Shown in pieces: positions 52,801-61,832 of a stretch of DNA of 64,000 nt. Source of the DNA: Litchfieldella qijiaojingensis (GTDB taxonomy: Bacteria; Pseudomonadota; Gammaproteobacteria; Pseudomonadales; Halomonadaceae); NCBI RefSeq assembly GCF_014651875.1, contig NZ_BMXS01000014.1, positions 64,372 to 128,371 of the forward strand. The letters are read 5' to 3'. Made by a program: the position numbers and the translations under genes. Position 1 is the first letter of the stretch; each line of letters starts with the position of its first letter. The notes beneath the pieces were generated by a model. It worked only from the letters and a program-made list of their open reading frames with translations, was not told the origin of the DNA and searched no databases.

Positions 52801-53793
52801 ATGCCATCCCGAGAGCGCTATTCCATTGGCTGGCTGCTGGGTGCTGCCCTGGGACTATTCCTGGCGGCACCGCTGTCTGCCGATGATGTCCAGGAAGCCT
52901 CTGGTGAGTGGAGCCAGATGGCGCCGCTACCCGAACAACGCACCGAAGTCAGCGTGGCCACCGACGGCGAGCGCATCTTTCTCGCCGGCGGCTTCAAGCA
53001 GGCAGGCGAGCGCAGCGCCACGGCGCCGCGAACACTCTTCGCCCATGACCCCGGGGACGATCGCTGGGAGGCCCTCACGGAGCTGCCGCGCGGTGTCAAT
53101 CACGCCGGCCTCGAGTATCACGACGGCCGGCTCTACGTGATCGCCGGCTACGACGAAGCCACCTTCGACCCCATCGACGACTTCCACATCTATGACATCG
53201 ACGCGGATGAATGGCGCAGCGGCCCAGCGGTACCCACGCCTAGGGGCGCGTTGGCCACGGCTGTGCTCGACGGACGCATTCACGCCATCGGCGGCACCAC
53301 GTACGGCAGGGAGGATGTCGGCGCCCACGATGTCTACGATCCGCAAAGCGACGAGTGGAGCCAGCTCGCAACTATGCCCACGCCGCGCAACCATCACCGC
53401 GCTGCCGCGATCGACGGTCGCATCGTCGTCCTCGCTGGCCGCGACGACACCACCTTTCGCCTGACCACCAACGAGATCTACCTCTCGGAGGAAGACCGCT
53501 GGGAGGAGGGGGCTCCGGTACCCAGCGGACGCAGTGGGGTGGCCGTGACGGTGCTGGATGACTGGGTCTACCTGTTCGGCGGCGAAACCTTCGCGCCCGA
53601 GGAGCGCACCTTCGACGAAGCGGAGCGTTACCACCCGGAGGAAGATCGCTGGGAGAGCCTGCCCGCCATGCCCACGGCCCGCCACGGCCTGGATGCAGCC
53701 GCGGTGGATGGTGCCATCTACGTGATCGCCGGCGGCCCCGAGGCCGGCTTCGCCTTTTCCGACCTCAATGAGCGACTGATCCCCGACGACTGA
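52801..53793 (+). CDS. Exported kelch-repeat beta-propeller protein
   Basis: 330 residues with a signal peptide (IGWLLGAALGLFLAAPLSA). About six kelch motifs follow, each with a Gly-Gly (IFLAGGF, LYVIAGY, IHAIGGT, IVVLAGR, VYLFGGE, IYVIAGG) and later a Tyr and Trp (DRWE, DEWRS, DEWSQ). The propeller is probably a binding or structural module of the periplasm or surface. Single gene. Confidence 0.85.
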   Translation: MPSRERYSIGWLLGAALGLFLAAPLSADDVQEASGEWSQMAPLPEQRTEVSVATDGERIFLAGGFKQAGERSATAPRTLFAHDPGDDRWEALTELPRGVNHAGLEYHDGRLYVIAGYDEATFDPIDDFHIYDIDADEWRSGPAVPTPRGALATAVLDGRIHAIGGTTYGREDVGAHDVYDPQSDEWSQLATMPTPRNHHRAAAIDGRIVVLAGRDDTTFRLTTNEIYLSEEDRWEEGAPVPSGRSGVAVTVLDDWVYLFGGETFAPEERTFDEAERYHPEEDRWESLPAMPTARHGLDAAAVDGAIYVIAGGPEAGFAFSDLNERLIPDD

Positions 53794-53963
53794 TGCTCCG
53801 CCCCTGCAAGGGCGACGCCTCGTACTTCTCGTTTGGTGATCAGGCCCCCCTTCGGTCATAGCTCAAAGGGCGAATTTTGATGGGGTGTCGATTCCACATG
53901 CCCCTTTCGACTAGATCAGGAGTCAAGAGAAATAGCGGTGTCTGCAAATCGATGGAGCTGGAA

Positions 53964-54590
53964 ATGATGAAACTATACGGAACACCCCCGACCCGCGCCC
54001 TGCGAGTTATCTGGTTGCTCAACGAACTAGGCCTGGAGTACGAGATGCTCCCGGTAAACATCTTGCAAGGTGAGAACCAACAACAAGACTTTCTCACTCT
54101 CAACCCTGCCGCCAAGGTCCCAGTGTTGGTCGACGGAAGCCTCGTAGTAACCGAATCGGCCGCGATCCAACTCTACCTGGCTGACAAAAATCCCCAGGCG
54201 GGATTCATCCCGGAGACGGTGGAGGATAGAGCCCAAATGTATCGTTGGATTTTCTTCCTGGTGACCGAGATAGAGCAGCCTCTGTGGCGCATCGTCCGTC
54301 ACACATTCCTTTACCCGGAAGAGAAGCGATTGCCTCAGGATGTCGACCTGGCGAGGCAAGAGTGCGTGGAGATGCTGGCAGTGCTCGAGCGATACATGGA
54401 GAAACGCGAGTTCATGGTTGCCGACCGACTCAGCGTGGCCGACTTTAACGCCGCGTATACACTGGACTGGGCGAACGAAGAGAAGATGCTCGACGGCACA
54501 CCGAGATTGAGAGAGTACCTGAAGTCGATGTACGCCCGCCCCACGGCTCCGCCAACCATCGCCGAGGCGCTCGCGGCGCTGGAAAGCTAG
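53964..54590 (+). CDS. Glutathione S-transferase family protein
   Basis: 208 residues. MKLYGTPPTRALRVIWLLNELGLEYEMLPV and AAKVPVLVDGSLVVTESAAIQLYLADK form the thioredoxin-like half with cis-Pro and Glu-Ser for glutathione, and an all-helical C-terminal domain follows. GGAG lies just before the Met-Met start. Function unspecified. Confidence 0.88.
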   Translation: MMKLYGTPPTRALRVIWLLNELGLEYEMLPVNILQGENQQQDFLTLNPAAKVPVLVDGSLVVTESAAIQLYLADKNPQAGFIPETVEDRAQMYRWIFFLVTEIEQPLWRIVRHTFLYPEEKRLPQDVDLARQECVEMLAVLERYMEKREFMVADRLSVADFNAAYTLDWANEEKMLDGTPRLREYLKSMYARPTAPPTIAEALAALES

Positions 54591-54845
54591 GCCGTCACCG
54601 GCGTGACCGGATGATTGCAACCTCCCCAACCCACTCATCCGCATCACCTCCCTGATTACCGCTTCATCCAGCATTCCACGGCCGATTTCCACTGCGGTGA
54701 GCCAATGGCGGGCACGGGTGATGCCGGTGTAGACCAACTCGCGGGTGAGGATGGGGTTGGGGGAATCGAGGAGTAGCAGGGTGGTGCGGGGGAATTCCAA
54801 GCCCTGGGACTTGTGGACGGTCATGGCGTTGACAACCGACCCCAT
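54591..54845 (-). pseudogene. RecD (exonuclease V alpha), C-terminal remnant
   Basis: Minus-strand frame VVNAMTVHKSQGLEFPRTTLLLL...TRELVYTGITRARHWLTAV...VMRMSGLGRL is the last part of RecD: helicase motif V (TVHKSQG) and motif VI (YTGITRAR). Nothing of the other ~500 residues is present in the flank, where a different scrap starts abruptly. Confidence 0.82.
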
Positions 54846-54847
54846 GC

Positions 54848-54988
54848 GAGTTCCTGGCCGGCACGGATGGGTTACTGCTCGCGCAAGGTTGCTGCCGCGT
54901 ATGCCGCAAAGGCAAGGCCTGCGGCGACACCTGCATTAATCGCAACTACACTTGCCGCAAGCCGCAGGGGTGTGTATGTGATGAGTAG
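54848..54988 (+). pseudogene. Cys-rich C-terminal protein fragment, copy 1
   Basis: Plus-strand frame ending CCRVCRKGKACGDTCINRNYTCRKPQ then GCVCDE and a TAG. The Cys-rich pattern resembles C-termini of small exported proteobacterial proteins. It begins without a start codon exactly where the RecD scrap begins on the other strand, so the border near 54846 is a recombination joint. Confidence 0.5.
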
Positions 54989-55196
54989 GATCTCTAGGGC
55001 GTTATTGGCGTTGTGTCGAGAGGAATAGCTGCCACTTCCGGGCTATGCTTATTTATTAGTCTAGAAACCACAGCCTCTGCCGGGCCCTCGAGGCCTTGTG
55101 GAGGGTGGCGGGCATTCACCAACCAATGATGCACCGAAAAGAGGCGCGGCGACCTTATCAATGAATCCCCGTATCGATCGGTGAGGGAGGCTTGAT

Positions 55197-56609
55197 ATGA
55201 ATCCGCAGCAAGCCCTTGAGTTCTCGAAAGAGAAGCATTGCGAAATCGTGGACCTGAAGTTTTCCGACATGCTGGGGATGTGGCAGCATTTTTCCATTCC
55301 TGTCAGCGAGTTGGATGAAAACGCTTTTGATGCCGGGATCGGCTTTGACGGCTCGTCAATCCGCGGTTGGCAGGCGATCCATGCCTCTGACATGCTGGTG
55401 GTTCCGGATCCGAGAACGGCGGTACTTGACCCCTTCACCGAAGTCGCCACCCTCTCCCTGATCTGCGATATCGTGGATCCCGTTACCCGCGACGCGTACA
55501 GTCGTGACCCCCGAAATATCGTGCGCAAGGCGGCGGACTACCTGAAAAACACTGGCATCGGGGATGTCGCCTATTTTGGCCCGGAAGCCGAGTTCTTCAT
55601 CCTCGACGATGTCCGGTATGAACAGAATCAGCGGTGTGGTTACTACTTCATCGATTCGATGGAAGGCCAGTGGAATACCGGGCGGGAAGAGTGGCCAAAC
55701 CTGGGATACAAGCCGCGGTACAAGGAGGGGTATTTCCCTGTCCCTCCCACGGATTCGCTGCAGGATATCCGCTCTGAAATGGTATTGACCCTGGAAAAGC
55801 TCGGCTATCGTATCGAGGCTCATCACCACGAGGTGGCAACGGCGGGACAGGGTGAAATCGACATGCGCTATCTGGCCATCCAGGAAATGGGGGACGGCCT
55901 GATGTGGTACAAGTATGTGATAAAGAACGTGGCCCGCCGCCACGGAAAGGTTGTCACCTTCATGCCAAAACCGGTATTCCAGGATAACGGGACCGGCATG
56001 CACGTACACCAGAGCCTTTGGAAAGAGGGTAAGCCGCTGTTCGCCGGCGACGGCTATGCAGGTCTCAGCCCTCTGGCCGTGCACTACATCGCCGGCATTC
56101 TCCAACATGCCCCGGCCCTGGCCGCGTTCACCAATCCCACCACCAACAGCTACCGGCGCCTGGTGCCGGGATTCGAGGCGCCGATCAACCTGGCCTACTC
56201 CAGTCGCAACCGTTCGGCAGCGGTACGCATCCCCATGTATCAGACCAATCCCGAGTCGAAACGGATCGAGGTGCGGTTTCCCGATCCTTCATGCAATGGC
56301 TACCTGGCATTCTCGGCAATGCTGATGGCTGGGCTGGACGGGATTCAGAACCGGCTGGAGGCCGGCGATCCCCTCGACAAGGATATCTATTCGCTGAGCC
56401 GGGAGGAGTTGGCGAAAGTTCCTTCGACGCCGGCCTCGCTGGAAGAAGCCTTGGAAGCGCTGCGAAACGACCACGAGTTCCTCCTACAGGGCGATGTCTT
56501 TACCCAGGACATGATCGAGACCTGGATCGACTACAAGTTGGAAAACGAGGTGTCCGCCGTGCGCCTGCGTCCCCACCCGTACGAGTTTACGCTCTATTTC
56601 GATGCCTGA
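55197..56609 (+). CDS. glnA: Type I glutamine synthetase
   Basis: 470 residues, full length. FDGSSIRGW is the N-terminal signature, PEAEFFI and QGEIDMRY hold metal Glu residues, [12 protein letters not shown] the His loop, and [13 protein letters not shown] the glutamate/ATP Arg segment; [11 protein letters not shown] holds the Tyr that is adenylylated in GlnA enzymes. It makes glutamine from glutamate and ammonia. It may be a second GS, as flanking genes are not glnLG. Start follows GGGAGG. Confidence 0.9.
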   Translation: MNPQQALEFSKEKHCEIVDLKFSDMLGMWQHFSIPVSELDENAFDAGIGFDGSSIRGWQAIHASDMLVVPDPRTAVLDPFTEVATLSLICDIVDPVTRDAYSRDPRNIVRKAADYLKNTGIGDVAYFGPEAEFFILDDVRYEQNQRCGYYFIDSMEGQWNTGREEWPNLGYKPRYKEGYFPVPPTDSLQDIRSEMVLTLEKLGYRIEAHHHEVATAGQGEIDMRYLAIQEMGDGLMWYKYVIKNVARRHGKVVTFMPKPVFQDNGTGMHVHQSLWKEGKPLFAGDGYAGLSPLAVHYIAGILQHAPALAAFTNPTTNSYRRLVPGFEAPINLAYSSRNRSAAVRIPMYQTNPESKRIEVRFPDPSCNGYLAFSAMLMAGLDGIQNRLEAGDPLDKDIYSLSREELAKVPSTPASLEEALEALRNDHEFLLQGDVFTQDMIETWIDYKLENEVSAVRLRPHPYEFTLYFDA

Positions 56610-56643
56610 TGGAGGCCGCCAGCCTTGATGGAGGTATACGACC

Positions 56644-56808
56644 ATGCCAACGTATCAATACCGTTGCAAGAAGTGTGGAGAGGAATTCGAGTTGAGCGAG
56701 CACATGACGGATCACACCAGTACGCAGCACGAGTGCCCGAAATGCAAGAGCAAGCAGGTTGATCAAGTGATGACGCCGTTCTTCGCCAAGACCTCCCGGA
56801 AGAGTTGA
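56644..56808 (+). CDS. FmdB-family zinc-ribbon protein
   Basis: 54 residues: MPTYQYRCKKCGEEFELSEHM, then HECPKCKSKQVDQVMTPFFAKTSRKS. Two CxxC knuckles bind zinc and the terminal FxxKTSRKS is typical of the FmdB regulatory-protein family. It follows glutamine synthetase closely and is probably in its transcript. Short enough to be missed by many gene callers. Confidence 0.9.
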   Translation: MPTYQYRCKKCGEEFELSEHMTDHTSTQHECPKCKSKQVDQVMTPFFAKTSRKS

Positions 56809-56852
56809 GGAAAGCACCCTAACAGGCCTCTGCGAATTCCAGGCTGGCACGG

Positions 56853-57488
56853 ATGATGTGTGGCATCACCAACGCCATCAATTCGCTCTACGCGATCAAG
56901 TAACTGGTGTTCGACGAGCGGAGTGCGCGCTGCTCCCTGCCGCAGATGTTGCTCGCCCTGCAGTGCAACTGGGGCCAGAACATGGCGGCGCCGTTCTATA
57001 CCACCCTGGAAGGTGAGCTCAGGCGTGAACAGGATGCCAAGTTCTACCAGCAGTTGCGCCAGTATGCCCTTAAGGTGCCCAAGTTCGGCGTCAGCGACAA
57101 TGAGAAGCTGAACGCCTTCGCCCAGCAACTGGTGGGGCGCTGCGTCAGCATCATCCACGATAACTTCAAGAACCCGATTCCGGAGATCGCACAGGCCTAT
57201 GAGCAGCTCTAGCAGCGCTACGGCGGCACGGGGCGGCCCTTCGAATTTACCGTCACGCCTGGCGTCGGTACCTTCGAGGACAACGTCGGGCTCGGCATGG
57301 GGATGGGCGCCTCGGCGGATGGACGCCTGGCCGGTCAGCCCACCGCCGATGACTTCGCCGCCGCGCCCTGGCCGGACGATCTGCCCTTCAACAGCCAGGA
57401 GAGCGGCCGGATGCTGCCGGTCGCTCTTTTCGGAGGCGCGGTCACCCTTCATTGGCAAGGCCAGCAGCGACTCCTGCATCAACCGTAA
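56853..57488 (+). pseudogene. Glycyl-radical-enzyme-like (formate lyase-type) gene, two nonsense codons
   Basis: One frame runs from ATG ATG (MMCGITNAINSLYAIK) through a TAA at 56901, an open stretch LVFDERSARC...AQAYEQL, a TAG at 57210 and then QRYGGTGRPFEFTVTPGVGTFEDNVGLGMGMGASADGR to a TAA. The ADGR-type and AINSLYAIK segments suggest a pyruvate-formate-lyase-like family protein. Two in-frame stops and missing N- and C-terminal parts mark it as dead. The family call is tentative. Confidence 0.5.
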
Positions 57489-57522
57489 CCACACCTGCCG
57501 CAAGGCGCTGGGAGGCATGTGA
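57451..57522 (+). pseudogene. Cys-rich C-terminal fragment, copy 2
   Basis: In the frame shifted relative to the preceding pseudogene, GKASSDSCINRNHTCRK then ALGGM and TGA closely match copy 1 (GKACGDTCINRNYTCRK), at DNA level too. Two scraps of the same domain therefore bracket the glutamine synthetase segment. Confidence 0.5.
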
Positions 57523-57953
57523 TGGGTAGGCTCTCCATGGTGAGAGCGCTCATCATATTTCGTTGATCCTGACATGGACAGGTCAAGAAAAAGTACTAAC
57601 CTTACTTAACATACGACATAAAACACACAGAACGTACGCAAGGGATTGCCCGTCTATGGTCATTTCCGAACCCCATATCACGTTTCACTCGCATGCCGTC
57701 ACGACTATTCCCCGCAGCGATGTAGGGATGGCCGCCTCATCCTCGCAGATGTTGCCCCTCCAAGGGGAATGCATGCTGTTGCTATTGCGATGTTTTTGGC
57801 GATATGGCGAGGAGTTATGAGTGGGCCGGTGAAGAGACAGCGGAGATTGTCAGGTGGCTGTCGGAAATCGACCCAACGTGGATCTGCCGGCACGATAGCT
57901 AATAAAAGAATGCGCGGTCTAATCACTGTTATATTTTGGAAGGGAGAACCGAA
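57523..57953. other. Compositional border, no supported gene
   Basis: Over this stretch the sequence changes from GC-rich host-like DNA to AT-richer DNA that continues to the right edge of the window. Frames here lack ribosome binding sites and recognisable products. Likely the left border region of a horizontally acquired defence island. Confidence 0.5.
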
Positions 57954-59780
57954 GTGAAATTATACAAACTTCACATTGATGGGCTCAGGCGATTGCGATC
58001 AGTCGACGTGTTCTTTGGTGACGGAACGTTCTGTATTGGCCCTAACAACTCTGGGAAAAGTTCTGTTCTCGCTGCAATTGATTACTTGCTCTCTGCGAAC
58101 AAACGCATTCCGGAAACTGAATACTACTCAGAGAGAGATGCCGAAACAGGCGAGACGAAGGTTGTTTCTGACTGCATAGTCATTGAAGCCGAGTTTCGCA
58201 ACGTGCCAACCGAATCTTCGAATTGGAGAGGTTTCAAGGGAAGGACATTCACTTATCAAGTTGGAGAAGGATCCAGGGAAACTGGAATATCCATTCACTA
58301 CCGCAAAAGCTATCCGCTCGGAAAAGACGTTGTCGTTGAACTGCGGTCAAAAAAGCGCAGCCTATTACCCCAATATACCGCATGCAAGTCCCCTCAGGAT
58401 TTTATCGACGCGGGAGCAACTCACCATATATTCGCTGATTTCTTTGATGACCTGTCAAAGAATATTACGGCAAAAGACAAGATCACCCTTGAGGCTATCG
58501 ATGAACTTTGGGAAGTGGGCGAAGGCGAAGAGTGGTTCCAAAACCCGGGTGGAATCCCAGGGAACGTCCTCAGTCGCCTACCTCGATTCCTGCGAATACC
58601 AGCAGAAGCCGCGTCATACGAGATCGAAGATCCAAAGAAAGGCGTTCTTGGGAAGACGCTAGGTGAACTCTTTGAAGATGTTCGTGAAAAATCCGAGAGC
58701 TACAAGCAAGCGCAAAAGCACCTTGATGATCTCGCAAAAGAGCTTGACCCGTCAGATGTCCGTTCCGAGTTCGGGAAGATGATGATCGAGCTAAACCAGG
58801 TTCTCGGCAGCGTGTTTCCTGATTCTGCCCTGCACGCCACTGCGGACCTTAGCGATCCGAATAAGGCGTTGGTGCCTAGCTTTGAGATCGCAATGTCGAG
58901 CAATATCAAGACACCAGTCAGTCATCAGGGTACAGGCATGGTTCGGGCGGCGGTTTTCGGAATGCTACGGTTCAGGCAACGGTGGCTTGCGGAACGCGAA
59001 GACAAGTCTGACCGTAGCCTAATTATTGGATTCGAAGAGCCGGAAATCTATTTGCATCCTAGCGCAGCGAATCAAATGAGAGACACTATATATGAGCTCT
59101 CCGGGGAACATTCACAAATTGTGGCGACGACGCATTCTCCATATCTGATTGACTTAACAAGGAAGCCAAGACAGGTGCTAAATCGTTTTCGCCATTCAGG
59201 TGGGCACACAAGCGCCGCAGCATTCAATGTCAGTGATCGGTTTAATGAGCTTGGTGAAGATGACAAGGTATATGTAAAAATGCTTCTCCGAATCGACGAT
59301 TATGTAGCGAGGGCGTTCTTCACAAAAACAGTAATCGTTGTTGAAGGGGATACGGAGGATATTGTGATTCGCGAAGCGCTCAAGCGCCTGCCAAATGATA
59401 CAAGATCAAAGGTTGTTTCTGATTTTGAGGTAATAAAGGCAAGAGGAAAGGCATCTATCGTCGGTGTTGCGAAATACTTTCGTGCGCTCGGGATTGACTT
59501 CCGGGTTATGCACGACCGCGATGGCGGAGTAGCTGGAGCTGAGAAATTCAATCAACCTATTGCAGATGCAGTAGGAGATCAAGACCGAGTAATTGTTCTC
59601 GCTGAGTGCATGGAAGACGTTCTAGGGTATCCTGTTCCAGCGAGCGAGAAACCATTCAATGCCTACAAGATTGCATGCGGTTGGGGTAATGCATGGGAAG
59701 ACATTCCTTCTGCACTTCGGAATGTAATGGCAAGATTGTTTCTCGGGTATGTTACGTCGAAATCTAACCAATGCTTTTAG
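57954..59780 (+). CDS. OLD-family ATPase with TOPRIM nuclease domain
   Basis: 608 residues from a GTG behind AAGGGAGA (a TTG 18 bases upstream is less likely). Walker A GPNNSGKSS at residues 29-37; Walker B FEEPEIYLHP (Glu361-Glu364) followed by TTHSPYLIDL; then a C-terminal TOPRIM with Glu464 in VVEGDTED and Asp521/Asp523 in MHDRDGG. OLD proteins are ATP-gated DNA nucleases with phage-defence roles, like GajA. No helicase (GajB) follows; the next gene is a GGCT-fold protein. Confidence 0.85.
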   Translation: MKLYKLHIDGLRRLRSVDVFFGDGTFCIGPNNSGKSSVLAAIDYLLSANKRIPETEYYSERDAETGETKVVSDCIVIEAEFRNVPTESSNWRGFKGRTFTYQVGEGSRETGISIHYRKSYPLGKDVVVELRSKKRSLLPQYTACKSPQDFIDAGATHHIFADFFDDLSKNITAKDKITLEAIDELWEVGEGEEWFQNPGGIPGNVLSRLPRFLRIPAEAASYEIEDPKKGVLGKTLGELFEDVREKSESYKQAQKHLDDLAKELDPSDVRSEFGKMMIELNQVLGSVFPDSALHATADLSDPNKALVPSFEIAMSSNIKTPVSHQGTGMVRAAVFGMLRFRQRWLAEREDKSDRSLIIGFEEPEIYLHPSAANQMRDTIYELSGEHSQIVATTHSPYLIDLTRKPRQVLNRFRHSGGHTSAAAFNVSDRFNELGEDDKVYVKMLLRIDDYVARAFFTKTVIVVEGDTEDIVIREALKRLPNDTRSKVVSDFEVIKARGKASIVGVAKYFRALGIDFRVMHDRDGGVAGAEKFNQPIADAVGDQDRVIVLAECMEDVLGYPVPASEKPFNAYKIACGWGNAWEDIPSALRNVMARLFLGYVTSKSNQCF

Positions 59781-59848
59781 TCGATGCATAAACCGTTGGG
59801 TTCTTTCTGTACGACTGAAGCGAATCGTTCGATATCAAAGGAGACAAA

Positions 59849-60406
59849 GTGACAACAATTGCCTGCCTTGGATGGGGATCCCTTGTCTGGGATCCACGAG
59901 AACTACCAATTCAGCGTCAGTGGTTTGATGATGGACCACTCGTTCATGTCGAGTTTGCAAGACAATCACAAGATGGTCGAATAACGCTTGTACTCGCCGA
60001 GACCCAAATCCCTGTCCGCTCATTGTGGGCTGTGATGGACGCGACTGAACTCAATTCCGCGAAAGCGCAGCTTCGCAAGCGAGAGGGAATACCGGAGAAA
60101 AACGAGGTAAAGCACATTGGCTCGTGGTCTACCCGCCGGGAAAATCCCGTTTTGATTCCCAGCCTCGCTGGATGGGCTGACGCTCATGGCATAGCTCACG
60201 TTGTCTGGACCAATCTACCACCAAAGTTCAATGGAAAAGAAACCGTACCATCCGCCGAACAGATTGTGAACTACCTCAGCGAACTCACGGGTGCCAAGCG
60301 CAACGTAGCCGAACGCTATATTCGCTTTACGCCAAGGCAGATTGACACAGAATACCGTCGCCACATCGAAGCAGTACTCCAGTGGACGGCTATTGATGCA
60401 ATATAG
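59849..60406 (+). CDS. GGCT-fold (gamma-glutamylcyclotransferase-like) protein
   Basis: 185 residues from a GTG five bases after AAGGAGA. CLGWGSLVWDPRELP is the GxGSL-type glycine loop of the GGCT-like fold, common to a bacterial group of uncharacterised proteins. It follows the OLD gene by 68 bases with the same codon use. A second component of the OLD system is an attractive but unproven reading; it might instead be cargo. Confidence 0.65.
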   Translation: MTTIACLGWGSLVWDPRELPIQRQWFDDGPLVHVEFARQSQDGRITLVLAETQIPVRSLWAVMDATELNSAKAQLRKREGIPEKNEVKHIGSWSTRRENPVLIPSLAGWADAHGIAHVVWTNLPPKFNGKETVPSAEQIVNYLSELTGAKRNVAERYIRFTPRQIDTEYRRHIEAVLQWTAIDAI

Positions 60407-60776
60407 TTTCGGAACATCAATGCTGGATAAGTCGCTCCATCAGACTGGCCAAAGGCTACTCTTTTGCCCGCCCGCAGAAATCCAATGTTAGATTAAGTCG
60501 CTTTTTCTAAAGCTATACTCTTGGCAAGATGGTAACTTTAGGTTACGCTGATAGAGTAAATTCAGAAGCTGACAATCTAAAGCAGTCATCCAACACGAAA
60601 AAGGATATCCAGTTTCATTGACTATGGTGTTATGGACGTTGGTCTTCTCAGACGCCATAGACTCTCGCTCAAGGGAGTAGTAGGTGGTTAGTGGCAGAGG
60701 AGACTGGGAAGTAGAAAGAAACAGGATGTCCTTTTTGCTTCTTCCTGCTTTTTAGTTATCAGGTAGCCTAGGATAT

Positions 60777-61103
60777 ATGCCTTCTACAGATACTTTGAAC
60801 GCTTTGAAAGAATGGGATGATCGGCTGATTCAAGACGCTGTCGATCAGCTTAATCAAATTGGTATTGTCTCTGATGAGGATGATCAGAGATTAGCTTCAA
60901 TTTGGATTGAGTTCTAGGATGAGAGCTGCACAAATTATTTTTGTCAATTCGGATATGAAGGTGGACCCTTACGTAGTTTTGGTAAGTATTTTTCAGGGCA
61001 TGGTACTGTCTATGCATTGTATGATGAAAATCAGCATGACTTGACGAGCTCAGAGAAATATCTTGCAACTAAGGTGGGTTATTCGAGAGACAGGAGGTTC
61101 TGA
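60777..61103 (+). pseudogene. Small gene interrupted by TAG
   Basis: An ATG frame encodes MPSTDTLNALKEWDDRLIQD and so on for 46 codons to a TAG at 60915, then stays open for 61 codons (YFCQFGYEGGPLRSFGKY, YALYDENQHDL) to a TGA at 61101 that overlaps the next ATG. The even protein-like composition on both sides argues for one ~108-residue gene with a nonsense change. No family recognised. Confidence 0.45.
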
Positions 61104-61204
61104 TGACCATCGGTCAATCGGACACCAAAAGTAAATCGCAATCACTTACCTTCGTGGATGTTCCGGAGCTGGTTACCTCAGAGTCATACTTCAAGGGAAG
61201 GTAG
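61103..61204 (+). CDS. Short frame coupled to the broken gene
   Basis: 33 residues (MTIGQSDTKSKSQSLTFVDV...ESYFKGR). Its ATG overlaps the TGA of the frame before it (TGATG) and has CAGGAGG seven bases upstream, so it was probably expressed. It is likely the truncated 5' end of a longer gene; no family recognised. Confidence 0.35.
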   Translation: MTIGQSDTKSKSQSLTFVDVPELVTSESYFKGR

Positions 61205-61418
61205 TATGCAACTGAAAGGTTTCGGGGGCTATGGTTATAGAAGTTATGCTAACCAAGGTTGGCCAAAGTTGATGAGGACATCTACTTTCTTGGATCATGG
61301 TGTCGCGGAGCGTTAGTCTGCTCAGATATCACAGCCTCTCGCTCAAGGGAGTAGTATGTAGCAGGGAGTAGCTTGGAGTGGGAAGAAAGTGGATGTTCAT
61401 TATTTTCTTTGTTCTTAA

Positions 61419-61447
61419 TTGACAGTTTTGCTATCTTGTGTTATTTT
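61419..61447 (+). promoter_or_regulatory. Sigma70-type promoter of the retron RNA
   Basis: TTGACA (61419-61424), 17-base spacer, TATTTT (61442-61447). Transcription would start near 61454, at the first base of the a1 segment that pairs with a2. Confidence 0.6.
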
Positions 61448-61644
61448 TACTCTTGTTCTTTAGCGTTTCTGACTAACAAGTACTGTTTGACTTGTTAGTT
61501 TAGTCGGGCGATTAGCCAGACTCAAAATATTGCTTGGTTTTATGACCGCAGATGACTTCTGCGGATCTACATTCGCAAGCTCATTCCGATCCGCAGAAGT
61601 CATCTGCGGCCGGTTCAGGTAAAGGACAAACAAAGAAGAAATAA
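61441..61644 (+). ncRNA. Retron msr-msd RNA
   Basis: The 5' segment TTGTTCTTTA (61453-61462) pairs with TAAAGGACAA (61620-61629), ten pairs with one G-U, as retron a1/a2; weaker pairing extends the ends. Directly after a1 comes TTAGCG, as in Ec86, putting the branching G at 61463. The msr hairpin CTAACAAG/CTTGTTAG has a 10-base loop (61472-61500). The msd is a perfect 22-bp stem (61546-61567 with 61588-61609) and a 20-base loop. The reverse transcriptase lies downstream behind the effector, the type II-A order. Exact RNA and cDNA ends are not visible. Confidence 0.8.
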
Positions 61645-61832
61645 CATGAATAGTAGTTCTCAGAATAAAGATCGCCTTCCGGCCCCGGCCTTTCACTCCA
61701 CTGGCATCGGACCTTTACTATTCTTTCCTTTGACTTTTTGTTGCAGCCAAAAGGCAGCGATGTCGACATGCAAGATAAATAGATGTCTAATGTGTAAAAA
61801 TGACTCGTGTGGCGCGACGCTAAGTTGTCACA

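Larger units (their letters stand above)
60662..61356 (+). repeat. Pair of imperfect direct repeats flanking broken genes
   Basis: An identical 21-base core (starting CTCTCGCTCAAGGG) occurs at 60662-60682 and 61336-61356, inside longer imperfect copies of about 100 bases (from ATGGTGT upstream to a GGGAAG/GGATGT stretch downstream). The two copies bracket the small broken genes and end shortly before the retron promoter. They could mark insertion or deletion of cassettes. Confidence 0.6.

Noticed and set aside
54027..54590. Extension of the RecD remnant through the GST gene on the minus strand
   Set aside because: Similarity to RecD stops near SGLGRL; the rest is antisense of a well-supported GST gene.
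57563..57820. 85-codon plus-strand frame at the island border
   Set aside because: Irregular composition and no start signal; a second overlapping frame is equally long.
61546..61609. Rho-independent terminator or CRISPR repeat
   Set aside because: The perfect 22-bp stem lies between a retron a1/msr and a2 and no T tract follows; the msd interpretation explains all surrounding features.
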